A stretch of 64,000 bases of DNA from Acidobacteriaceae bacterium UBA1307 (lineage in GTDB: Bacteria > Acidobacteriota > Terriglobia > Terriglobales > Acidobacteriaceae). The stretch is from NCBI GenBank assembly GCA_002307235.1, contig DBTV01000030.1:28306-92305 (forward strand). Direction: 5' to 3'. Shown here piece by piece: positions 52,986-61,346 of the stretch. A program made the translations under genes and the position numbers. The notes beneath the pieces were generated by a model. That model was not told where the DNA came from. It saw only the letters and a list, made by a program, of their open reading frames with translations, and ran no database searches. Position 1 is the stretch's first letter; each line of letters starts with the position of its first letter.

Positions 52986-53395
52986 TAGAGCGGCTTCCTC
53001 CCGGTACGCAGATTGTGCGCGTCCACGGCGGCGATCACGTTGAGCAGGCCCGCGACGACGATGAACTTGGAACCGTAGTCGCCGGTGGTGACCAGCACCT
53101 GATCGGCACCGAGGTTCAGCGCCTTGGCGACGAAGAACAGCAGGCCGTTGCCCAGATCGCCCGCCAGCCCGAGCATGTCGAGCACGTCCTGAGCGTTCGC
53201 ATAGAGCTTGCCCTGCATGACGAGGCCGGTGATAAACATGCCGACAATCGCGGTGGCCAGCAGTGCGCCGCGGCCCCACTTGCGCAGCAGAAAATGTCCT
53301 CCGCCGGGGACCAGCCAGCCAACAATCAGCGGCAGATAAACGAAGCCCTGGGCCTCGTTCTGGGCAGAAACGGATTTGTTTGCTTCGGCAGCCAT
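52985..53395 (-). CDS. Small membrane protein (DUF6677-like)
   Basis: A 136-residue protein with about three membrane segments (GFVYLPLIVGWLVPGGGHFL, LLATAIVGMFITGLVMQG, FIVVAGLLNVIAAVDAHNLR). The G-W-L-V-P-G-G-G-H segment and the final DAHNLRTGRK resemble a conserved acidobacterial family that I believe is called DUF6677; function unknown. The start at 53395 (MAAEANKSVSAQ) is preferred to 53467. It is coupled to the 58-residue protein. Confidence 0.68.
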   Translation of the reverse strand: MAAEANKSVSAQNEAQGFVYLPLIVGWLVPGGGHFLLRKWGRGALLATAIVGMFITGLVMQGKLYANAQDVLDMLGLAGDLGNGLLFFVAKALNLGADQVLVTTGDYGSKFIVVAGLLNVIAAVDAHNLRTGRKPL

Positions 53396-53485
53396 ACCTT
53401 TTTGACTATACCGCACCGGCCCGAGAGCTGTTCGGGCCGACGCGGCTCCTTTTTCTTCCATACGCAACGGGTGCGCGGAAGGTTC

Positions 53486-54667
53486 CTAAACGCGGACCAG
53501 TTCGCGCTGGATCTTGCCGGTGACCCAGGCCTTGCCGGGCGAGGTCATCATGTCGATCTCGCTGCGGATGCCGAACTCGGGCAGGTAGATGCCGGGCTCG
53601 ACCGAGAAGCAGGTGTTCGGCAAAAGCTGGCGAATGTCGTGCGTCTCGAGGTTGTCCAGATGCGCGCCGGGTCCGTGGATCTCGCTGGTGATGTTGTGGC
53701 CGGTGCGGTGCGTGTAGTATTTGCCGAAGCCGGCCTGCTCGATGACCGCGCGGGCGGCGTCGTCGGCCTCGAAGCCTGCGATGGCGCGATTTTCCGCGAA
53801 GGCCTTTTCGACAAAGCTGATGGCTGCATCGCGCGCGCCGAGGACGGTCTCGAAGACCTTCTGCTCGTGTTCGCTCGGCTCACGGCCAACGATGCCGGTC
53901 CAGGTGACGTCATAGTAGACCGAGCCAGGCTTGTTGTCGCGGGCCCAGATGTCGATGAGCAGCACGTCGCCATTCTGGATGGGTGCGGAGACGGCGGCGG
54001 TCGGCTCATAGTGCGAGTCGGAGCTGTGGGCGTTGACGCTGACATTCGGCCCATCGGCCCAGACCAGCCCCTCGCGGCGCATGGCCTCGGAGAGCCAGAG
54101 CATGTGCTCGTACTCGGTGTAGGGCGTGGGGCTGCCGACGGAGGGGCGCAGATGCTGGCCGATCACCTTCCAGCCTTCGACCAGAATCCTGTCGATGGCC
54201 TGCTGGGGAATGCTGTGGCTGGCCTTCTGCTCCTCGGTGAGCACGGCCTCGAACTGGCTGACGAGGTTGGCCGAGCTGACGATGTTTTTGCCGAGCGAAC
54301 GCAGAAACTCGAGCGTGCCGCCGTCAACCATCGAGACGTACATGATGTCGTTGTTCGGCGAGTACTGCATGGCGATGTTGGTCGCGTCGGCCAGCAGCGT
54401 GGCGATGCCGGCGTGGAGCTCCTGCCAGCTTGAATACATGGCCTTGGGGCCGGGCAGGGTGTCGAGCCGGAACTGCTCGATGCGGTGGACGAGCTTGCTC
54501 GGTTCGCCGGTGGCGGGGATGTAGTAATACCAGCGGCGGGTGATGTGGGCCTTGGGGTCGAGGCCGAGAATACCCGCGGCAATGGGGTCGCGGTGGTGGT
54601 GATCGTAGAAGAGCCAGCCGTCCAGACCGGCCTCGCGCAGCGCATTTTGGATCGCGGAGAGGTTCAT
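53486..54667 (-). CDS. M24-family metallopeptidase (Xaa-Pro aminopeptidase-like)
   Basis: A 393-residue pita-bread-fold protein. N-terminal creatinase-like domain to about residue 165, then the C-terminal catalytic domain with the five metal ligands in order: Asp in LLIDIWA, Asp in YYDVTWTG, His in THRTGHNITSEIHG, Glu in SVEPGIYLPEFG, Glu in RSEIDMM. It should cleave N-terminal residues before proline. It lies 34 bp after the STAS gene, so it may be co-transcribed with the partner-switch module; a functional link is not obvious. Confidence 0.88.
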   Translation of the reverse strand: MNLSAIQNALREAGLDGWLFYDHHHRDPIAAGILGLDPKAHITRRWYYYIPATGEPSKLVHRIEQFRLDTLPGPKAMYSSWQELHAGIATLLADATNIAMQYSPNNDIMYVSMVDGGTLEFLRSLGKNIVSSANLVSQFEAVLTEEQKASHSIPQQAIDRILVEGWKVIGQHLRPSVGSPTPYTEYEHMLWLSEAMRREGLVWADGPNVSVNAHSSDSHYEPTAAVSAPIQNGDVLLIDIWARDNKPGSVYYDVTWTGIVGREPSEHEQKVFETVLGARDAAISFVEKAFAENRAIAGFEADDAARAVIEQAGFGKYYTHRTGHNITSEIHGPGAHLDNLETHDIRQLLPNTCFSVEPGIYLPEFGIRSEIDMMTSPGKAWVTGKIQRELVRV

Positions 54668-54701
54668 AGGGGCATGATAGCGCCTGCCCCATGAAGATGC
54701 C

Positions 54702-55055
54702 CTACAGGGCGGCCAGCGCCTCGGCCTCGGTCGCGGCCAGGGTGGCGTATTTGGTGATGCCGACCATGGTGAAGACCTTGGTGAAGTGCGCCGAGAGGCC
54801 GAAGACGGCGACGCGCTGTCCGACGCCGCTCGCCTCGATCAACATCTGAATCATCAAGGCGATGCCGCTTGAGTTGATGTAGTCGACCTTGGTGAAGTCC
54901 AGCAGGACCGGGCCCTGTTTTGGCTGCGCCTGATAGAGGCCGAGGACCGCCTCGCGCGATGTGCTGGCGATGTCGCCGGCAAAGCGCAGGACGGTGACCG
55001 GCGTGCCGGCCGGGGTGGTGGCTTGTTCCGCGTACGATTTGGTTTCGCTCTGCAT
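54702..55055 (-). CDS. STAS-domain anti-sigma factor antagonist
   Basis: A 117-residue SpoIIAA/RsbV-like protein. The conserved loop is DYINSSGIALM, with Ser62/Ser63 as the phosphorylation site (canonical D-S-S-G). In its unphosphorylated form it would bind the kinase encoded 33 bp upstream and release that kinase's target. It is the third gene of the SpoIIE-RsbW-STAS set. Confidence 0.9.
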   Translation of the reverse strand: MQSETKSYAEQATTPAGTPVTVLRFAGDIASTSREAVLGLYQAQPKQGPVLLDFTKVDYINSSGIALMIQMLIEASGVGQRVAVFGLSAHFTKVFTMVGITKYATLAATEAEALAAL

Positions 55056-55088
55056 TCTTCTCTTGGTCTTGGTTGAGATTTGTGGGTG

Positions 55089-55532
55089 TCAGGCCGCTTT
55101 ATCCAGCCGGATCACGAGTCGCACATAGCTGCCGCCGCCGTCATCGGAGGCGACCCATTCGGCCTCGTCGACCAGCGCCTGCATCAGGAACATGCCCAGA
55201 CCGCGGGCCGGTTCTTCGCCGCGCATTTTGCGGTCGATGTCGGGCTTTTTGGGCTGGCCGGTCATGCCCTTGCCGCCGTCGATCACCTTGACCTCGAGGG
55301 CGTTGGCCTCGCTCGACAGAATCACGCCGACGGAGAGATTTTCATTGAGCCGGTTGCCGTGCTCGATGGCGTTGATGCAGGCCTCGGCGACGGCGGTCTT
55401 CAGGTCCTCAATGCGATCGTCGGCAAAGCCCATGAGCTTGGCGACAGCGGCGGCGGTGCTCATGGCCACCTTCTCGTAGCCGAGCCGGGAGGGCAGCCGG
55501 ACCTCGACGCGGGTTGGTTTGGGATCGCTCAT
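55089..55532 (-). CDS. RsbW-like anti-sigma/serine kinase (GHKL ATPase)
   Basis: A 147-residue histidine-kinase-like ATPase with the N box EACINAIEHGN, G1 VIDGGKGM and G2 ARGLGMFLMQ. It phosphorylates STAS antagonists and may hold a sigma factor or other target inactive. The start at 55532 (MSDPKPTRVEVR) overlaps the phosphatase stop by 4 bases (ATGA). No sigma factor gene is next to it, so the output is not known. Confidence 0.9.
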   Translation of the reverse strand: MSDPKPTRVEVRLPSRLGYEKVAMSTAAAVAKLMGFADDRIEDLKTAVAEACINAIEHGNRLNENLSVGVILSSEANALEVKVIDGGKGMTGQPKKPDIDRKMRGEEPARGLGMFLMQALVDEAEWVASDDGGGSYVRLVIRLDKAA

Positions 55533-56683
55533 GCAGGGCTCCCGGGAGCTGTCGCGCGGCAAAGGACCAGGGCCGTGCGGTCATCCTGTTGCGGTCCTCC
55601 GGCGGCAAACTCTTCGACGGCGGTCCACACTGCCTTGAGCATAGCATCGGGCTCGGCGGTGGGGCACTGCGAAAAGGCGTGCAGCAGGCGGTCGGGACCA
55701 AACTCGTCCTCGCCGCGAAAGACCTCGGTGAGCCCGTCGGTATAGGAGAGCAGCCGCGCGCCGGCCGGGACCGGGCAGCGCTCGATGGTGTAGCTCATGC
55801 CGGGCAACATGCCGAGGGGCGGACCGCTGGCGGCAAATTGACGCGGCGTCGCGCCGGGTGCGACCAGAAAGCCGGGATTGTGTCCGGCGTTGACGATCTC
55901 GAGTTCGCTTTTTTCCGGCAACAGATGCAGAAAAATCGCGGTAACGTAGCGGCGGCGGGCCTCTTCGCCCTCGCTCCAGTGGTGCTGGTTCATGCGGCCG
56001 GCAAGCTCGTCGAGCGGCGCGCCGGTGGTGGCCATGGCGCGAAAGGCCGAGCGGAAGCTGGACGACATCAGCGCCGAGGCCAGGCCCTTGCCCGCCACGT
56101 CGGCCACGGCAAAAAGAACCGAGCCGTCGTGCAAGGCAATCGCGTCGAAATAATCGCCGCCGACCTCGTAGCAGGCGTCGGAGCGGAAGCCGACGCGGTA
56201 GCCGGGAATGGCGGGCAACTGTTGCGGCAGCAGAGAGCGCTGAATGCCGCGTGCGGCCTCCAGATCCTGTTCGACGCGGGCAAAGGCCAGATTCCGCTTG
56301 TGGAAGCGGGCGGTCTCAAGCGCGACGGCGGCCTGCAGCACCAGTCCTTCGATAAAGTCGGCCTCGTAGAGCGAGAGCGGGCGTCCATCGGGCGAGGCTA
56401 CGGTGAGCTCGGTCATCGGCTGGCCTTCGCGGTCTTCGAGCGGCCAGCGGCTGGGCTCGGTCGCAAGCGAGGCCGGGTCTTCGCCGTAGACCAGACCGGC
56501 ATCGGGAAAGGCGGCTCCGGCCATCTCCAGTTCGCGGACCAGGATGCGCAGCACCTGCGAGAGCACCTCGCCTTCGTCGACGGTCGAGTGCACCTGCCGC
56601 GAGGCTTCAAGCAGCGCCTGCAGACGCGCCACCTGTTGCAGCAGGTCGAGATTTTCTCCGGGAGTCGGACTGATCTGGGGCAT
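55529..56683 (-). CDS. SpoIIE-type PP2C phosphatase (RsbU-like) with an N-terminal sensor region
   Basis: A 384-residue protein. Residues to about 140 look like a small GAF-type sensor (VHSTVDEGEVLSQVLRILVR, LVLQAAVALETARFHKRNLA), followed by the linker RVEQDLEAARGIQRSLLPQQ and the phosphatase domain. All metal aspartates are visible: GGDYFD, VADVAGKG, YTDGLTEV and QQDDRTALVL. It would dephosphorylate the STAS protein encoded next door and so switch the module on. The ATG at 56683 is taken; a GTG at 56692 is possible. It diverges from the RND operon across 272 bp. Confidence 0.9.
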   Translation of the reverse strand: MPQISPTPGENLDLLQQVARLQALLEASRQVHSTVDEGEVLSQVLRILVRELEMAGAAFPDAGLVYGEDPASLATEPSRWPLEDREGQPMTELTVASPDGRPLSLYEADFIEGLVLQAAVALETARFHKRNLAFARVEQDLEAARGIQRSLLPQQLPAIPGYRVGFRSDACYEVGGDYFDAIALHDGSVLFAVADVAGKGLASALMSSSFRSAFRAMATTGAPLDELAGRMNQHHWSEGEEARRRYVTAIFLHLLPEKSELEIVNAGHNPGFLVAPGATPRQFAASGPPLGMLPGMSYTIERCPVPAGARLLSYTDGLTEVFRGEDEFGPDRLLHAFSQCPTAEPDAMLKAVWTAVEEFAAGGPQQDDRTALVLCRATAPGSPA

Positions 56684-56955
56684 CGGATTCACTCTAGCAC
56701 GGAAGCAATCCCTGGTCGGTGCGCGGTGCGTCTGGTTGCAACGCGGTTGCCGTACAATGAGCGCGACGGTCTGCTGGGGATGCGGCCGTCGGCCAAAGCC
56801 GTGCCGCGGCGCGTGCTTTGGAGTGCGGGCGAGACTTTTGCCGAAACTGTTTCGTCCCTATCAATGCATAGAGGGGCTCGCTGCGGGGCACGCTCTGCTT
56901 TTTTGTCCTTCGGCACGGCTTTGCAAACTCAAAAGATTTGGCGGGAAACAACTCC

Positions 56956-58221
56956 ATGGTGAACGAAGGCGCTCCAGAGTCCTATTCGTCCGGTTCCGGC
57001 GTGACAGAACCACCCAGCGGCGCAAAGCGCGTGTGGGTGCGGGTGGTGCTGTACGCGGTGCTGCTTGCCCTGGTGGGCTACGTGGTCTGGCGGGTCTACG
57101 AGAACCAGCAGCAGACCAAGGCCAACACGGAAAAGCAGGCCAACGCGCTCACCAGCCGGCCTACGCCGGTGCAGGTGGCGGCGGTCGAAGAGAGGCCGAT
57201 GCCCATCTATCTGCAGGCCATCGGCACGGTAACGCCCTACATGAGCGTGACGGTGAAGGCGCAGGTCAGCGGGCCGCTGTTGCCGGTCCACTTTACCGAA
57301 GGCCAGCAGGTGCGCCAGGGGCAAACGATCATGAACATTGATCCTCGCCCGTACAAGGCGGCGCTCGATCAGGCGCGGGGCACGCTCGCTCACGATCAGG
57401 CGCTGCTGAAGAATGCGCAGGCCGAATTCGCGCGCTACAAGGCGCTCTACGACGCCGGTGTGGTTTCGCGCGAGTCGATGGAGACGCAGCAGGCTGGCTT
57501 TGGCCAGTACACCGGCCAGATCGCGGCAGACAAGGCGGCGATTGAGTCAGCACAGGTGCAACTGAGCTGGTGCTCGATCCATGCACCGATCACGGGCAAG
57601 ATCGGCCTGCGGCTGGTGGACCCGGGCAACATCATTACGGCGAACACGACGAGTCTGGTGGTCATCAATCAGTTCGAGCCCATCGCGGTGTACTTCACCG
57701 TCTCCGAGACGCAGTTGCCGCAGGTGCTGGCAAAGATGAAGCTCACGAAGGGGCTGCCGGTCGAGGCCTACGATCAGGCGAACACGACGAAGCTGGCCGA
57801 CGGCAAACTGCTGACCACCGACAACCAGATCGATACGACCACCGGCACGGCCAAGCTGAAGGCGGTCTTTGACAATCGCGACGGCAAGCTGTTTCCCAAT
57901 CAGTTCGTGAACATCCGTCTGGTGATGGAGAACCGGCCCAAGGCGCTGGTGGTGCCGACGGCGGCGATCCAGACCGGCCAGCAGGGCACCTTTGTCTGGA
58001 CCCTTGCGACGGATGCGAGCGGCAAGACGACGGCCAGAATGCTGCCCGTCAAAATCGCGCTGGCGCAGGGGCAGAGCACGGTGCTTGATGGCGGCATTGC
58101 GCCGGGCGAAAAGGTGATTGTCGATGGCGCGGAGCGCTTGCGTGCGGGCTCGGCGGTGACGGTCGGCGCGGCGCGCGGCGGGCAGGGCAAAGGCGAGCAA
58201 CCGGCAAAGGAGCGCCCGTGA
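56956..58221 (+). CDS. RND efflux periplasmic adaptor (MdtA-like)
   Basis: A 421-residue membrane-fusion protein: one N-terminal helix ([19 protein letters not shown], about 28-47), then the barrel-sandwich domain ([24 protein letters not shown], seen as [20 protein letters not shown]), coiled-coil hairpin with Ala/Gln-rich sequence, and C-terminal beta domains ([17 protein letters not shown]). It links an RND pump to an outer-membrane channel. The ATG at 56956 is preferred to a TTG at 56938. The pump gene overlaps its stop codon by 4 bases. A TolC partner is not in the window. Confidence 0.92.
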   Translation: MVNEGAPESYSSGSGVTEPPSGAKRVWVRVVLYAVLLALVGYVVWRVYENQQQTKANTEKQANALTSRPTPVQVAAVEERPMPIYLQAIGTVTPYMSVTVKAQVSGPLLPVHFTEGQQVRQGQTIMNIDPRPYKAALDQARGTLAHDQALLKNAQAEFARYKALYDAGVVSRESMETQQAGFGQYTGQIAADKAAIESAQVQLSWCSIHAPITGKIGLRLVDPGNIITANTTSLVVINQFEPIAVYFTVSETQLPQVLAKMKLTKGLPVEAYDQANTTKLADGKLLTTDNQIDTTTGTAKLKAVFDNRDGKLFPNQFVNIRLVMENRPKALVVPTAAIQTGQQGTFVWTLATDASGKTTARMLPVKIALAQGQSTVLDGGIAPGEKVIVDGAERLRAGSAVTVGAARGGQGKGEQPAKERP

Positions 58222-61200
58222 GTCTGAGTCCTTCCCGGCCGTTCATTCTGCGCCCGGTCGCGACCTTTCTGTTGATGGCGGCGATCTTTCTGGCGGGCGC
58301 GGTGGCCTTCAAACAGTTGCCGGTTTCGGCGCTGCCCGAGGTCGATTACCCGATCATTCAGGTGCTCACGTTTTATCCGGGCGCGGGCCCGTCGGTGATG
58401 GCCAGCTCGGTGACCGCGCCGCTCGAGCGGCAGTTTGGCCAGATGCCGGGTCTGAAGCAGATGTCATCGACCAGCTCGGGCGGCGGCTCGGTGGTCACCC
58501 TCGAGTTCAATCTCGACGAGAATATCGACGTGGCCGAGCAGGAGGTGCAGGCGGCCATCAACGCGGCCAACAGCTATCTGCCAGCCGACCTTCCCAATCC
58601 GCCGATCTATAGCAAGGTGAACCCGGCCGACGCGCCGGTGATGACGCTGGCGCTGACCTCCGACACCCTGCCGCTCGACAAGATCGAGGATGCGGCCGAC
58701 ACCAATCTGGCGCAGAAGATTTCGCAGGTGACCGGCGTCGGACTGGTCTCGATTGCCGGCGGACAGAAGCCCTCGGTGCGCGTGCAGGCGAACCCGGCGC
58801 AACTGGCCAGCTACAACCTGAGCCTTGAAGACCTGCGCACGGCGCTCGCGGCGGCCAATGTCGATCAGGCCAAGGGCACGCTCAACGGCGACCGGCAGGC
58901 GTACACCATCGGCGCCAACGATCAGTTGTTTTCAAGCAGTGACTATAAGCCTGTGGTCGTGGCCTATCGCAATGGCGCGGCGGTGCGCGCCTCCGACGTG
59001 GCGTTGATCGTCGATGCGGCCGAGAACAATCAGCAGGCGGCGTGGATGGATCGCCAGCCCGCGGTGATCGTCAACATTCAGCGGCAGCCGGGCGCGAACA
59101 TCATCGCCGTCGTGGACCGCATTCAGGCGTTGCTGCCGCAGTTGCGCGCAAGCCTTCCGGCCTCGGTGCATGTGAAGGTGCTCACCGATCGCACGGTGAC
59201 CATTCGCGCCTCGGTCAAAGACGTCGAGTTTGAGCTGCTGCTGACCATCGCGCTGGTCGTGATGGTGATCTTCCTGTTTCTGCGCAACGTGGCCGCGACC
59301 ATCATTCCCTCGGTGGCCGTGCCGCTGTCGCTGGTGGGCACCTTCGGCGTCATGTATCTGCTCGGCTACTCGCTGAACAATCTGACGCTGATGGCGCTGA
59401 CGATCTCGACCGGCTTTGTGGTCGACGATGCCATCGTGATGATCGAGAACATTGCACGCTTTATTGAAGAGGGCATGTCGCCGATGCAGGCGGCGCTGAA
59501 GGGCTCCGAGCAGATCGGCTTCACGATCATGTCGCTGACCATCTCGCTGATCGCCGTGCTGATTCCGCTGCTGTTCATGAGCGATGTTGTCGGCAGGCTC
59601 TTCCGCGAGTTCGCCATCACGCTGGCCGTCACGATTCTGGTTTCGGCCGTCGTCTCTCTGACGCTGACGCCGATGATGTGTTCGCGGATTCTCAAGGACA
59701 AAAAGGACGCGAAGCAGACGCGGTTCTACGTCTGGTCAGAAAAAATCTTCAATGCAATCATCGCTGCCTATGGCCGCGCCTTGCAGGTGATTCTGCGTCA
59801 TCGCTTTGCCACATTGATGGTGACGATTTCGACCTTCGTGGCGACGGTGCTGCTGTTTCTCATCGTGCCCAAGGGCTTCTTCCCGGTGCAGGATACCGGC
59901 GTCGTGCTCGGCATCAGCGAGGCGCCGCAGACGGTCAGCTTTGCCAACATGGCGCGTCGTCAGCAGCAGTTGGTCGAGGCGCTGCTTGACGATCCGGCGG
60001 TTGAAAACATCTCGTCGTTCATTGGTGTCGATGGCACCAACACCACGCTCAACTCCGGCCGCATTCAGATCAACCTGAAGCCGCTCGAGGTGCGCAAGGA
60101 ATCGGCGACCGATGTGATTCGACGCCTGCAGCAGCGCGTGGCGGGCATCGACGGCATTCAGCTTTTTCTGCAGCCGTTGCAGGATCTCACCGTGGAAGAT
60201 CGCGTCAGCCGCACGCAATTCCAGTACGCGCTCGAAGATCCGAACCAGACCGAGCTGGCCAGCTATACGCGCAAGATGGTCGATGAGCTGAGCAAGGAAA
60301 AGTCCGTGACCGACGTCGCCAGCGACCTGCAGGATCAGGGCCTCTCCGCGCATCTGGTCATTGATCGCGACACCGCTTCGCGGCTCGGTATCTCAATGGC
60401 CGACATCGACAACACGCTCTACGATGCTTTTGGTCAGCGGCAGGTCTCGACGATCTTCACGCAGCTCAACCAGTACCACGTGGTGATGGAGGTCGGCAAA
60501 GACTTCCGCGATGCGCCGGAAGATCTGGCCTCGCTCTACGTGAAGTCGTCGAACAGCACGCAGGTTCCGCTGAGCATGCTGGCGCACTGGGAGCAGGGCA
60601 ACGCGCAGCTCGCCATCGGCCACCTCAGCCAGTTTCCATCGACCACGGTCAGCTTCAACCTTGCGCCGGGTTACGCTCTGGGCGATGCGATCAAGGCCGT
60701 CAAACAGGTGGAGCAGCACATCCAGATGCCCGCGGCGATCAACGCCAGTTTTCAGGGCACGGCCGCGGCCTTCCAGAGTTCGCTCGCCAACGAACCGATT
60801 CTGATTCTCGCCGCGTTGATCACCGTCTACATCGTGCTCGGCGTGCTCTATGAGAGTTACATTCATCCGATCACTATCATCTCGACGCTGCCCTCGGCAG
60901 GCGTCGGCGCATTGCTGGCGTTGCTGATTACGCACGTGGACTTCTCGGTGATTGCGCTGATCGGCATCGTGCTTCTGATCGGCATCGTGCAGAAAAATGC
61001 CATCATGATGATCGACTTTGCCCTGCAGGCGCAGCGCGAAGAGGGCAAGACGGCCGATGAGGCCATCTATCAGGCCTGCCTGCTCCGCTTCCGCCCCATC
61101 ATCATGACGACCATGGCCGCGCTGCTCGGCGGCGTGCCGCTGGCGATGGGTGGCGGCGTGGGAGCGGAGCTGCGTATGCCGCTCGGCATTACCATCGTTG

Positions 61201-61334
61201 GCGGCCTGATCCTCTCACAGATGCTCACGCTGTTCACCACGCCGGTCGTCTATCTCTACTTTGATACATTGGCCAGTCGCTTCAGGCCGCGCGCGCTTGC
61301 GGCGGGCGAGTCCACCGCGGCGAGCGCCGAGTAA
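58218..61334 (+). CDS. RND efflux pump subunit (MdtB-like)
   Basis: A 1038-residue inner-membrane transporter of the HAE1 RND family. The start has [20 protein letters not shown] and [16 protein letters not shown]; the proton-relay aspartates are in [14 protein letters not shown]; a second helix bundle follows a long periplasmic domain. GTG start at 58218, overlapping the adaptor stop (GTGA). The pump gene is followed 12 bp later by a homologue, the paired layout of MdtBC, where two different subunits form one hetero-trimer. Drugs or bile-salt-like amphiphiles are usual substrates; the true ones are unknown. Confidence 0.93.
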   Translation: MSLSPSRPFILRPVATFLLMAAIFLAGAVAFKQLPVSALPEVDYPIIQVLTFYPGAGPSVMASSVTAPLERQFGQMPGLKQMSSTSSGGGSVVTLEFNLDENIDVAEQEVQAAINAANSYLPADLPNPPIYSKVNPADAPVMTLALTSDTLPLDKIEDAADTNLAQKISQVTGVGLVSIAGGQKPSVRVQANPAQLASYNLSLEDLRTALAAANVDQAKGTLNGDRQAYTIGANDQLFSSSDYKPVVVAYRNGAAVRASDVALIVDAAENNQQAAWMDRQPAVIVNIQRQPGANIIAVVDRIQALLPQLRASLPASVHVKVLTDRTVTIRASVKDVEFELLLTIALVVMVIFLFLRNVAATIIPSVAVPLSLVGTFGVMYLLGYSLNNLTLMALTISTGFVVDDAIVMIENIARFIEEGMSPMQAALKGSEQIGFTIMSLTISLIAVLIPLLFMSDVVGRLFREFAITLAVTILVSAVVSLTLTPMMCSRILKDKKDAKQTRFYVWSEKIFNAIIAAYGRALQVILRHRFATLMVTISTFVATVLLFLIVPKGFFPVQDTGVVLGISEAPQTVSFANMARRQQQLVEALLDDPAVENISSFIGVDGTNTTLNSGRIQINLKPLEVRKESATDVIRRLQQRVAGIDGIQLFLQPLQDLTVEDRVSRTQFQYALEDPNQTELASYTRKMVDELSKEKSVTDVASDLQDQGLSAHLVIDRDTASRLGISMADIDNTLYDAFGQRQVSTIFTQLNQYHVVMEVGKDFRDAPEDLASLYVKSSNSTQVPLSMLAHWEQGNAQLAIGHLSQFPSTTVSFNLAPGYALGDAIKAVKQVEQHIQMPAAINASFQGTAAAFQSSLANEPILILAALITVYIVLGVLYESYIHPITIISTLPSAGVGALLALLITHVDFSVIALIGIVLLIGIVQKNAIMMIDFALQAQREEGKTADEAIYQACLLRFRPIIMTTMAALLGGVPLAMGGGVGAELRMPLGITIVGGLILSQMLTLFTTPVVYLYFDTLASRFRPRALAAGESTAASAE

Positions 61335-61346
61335 GGACGGAGAACG

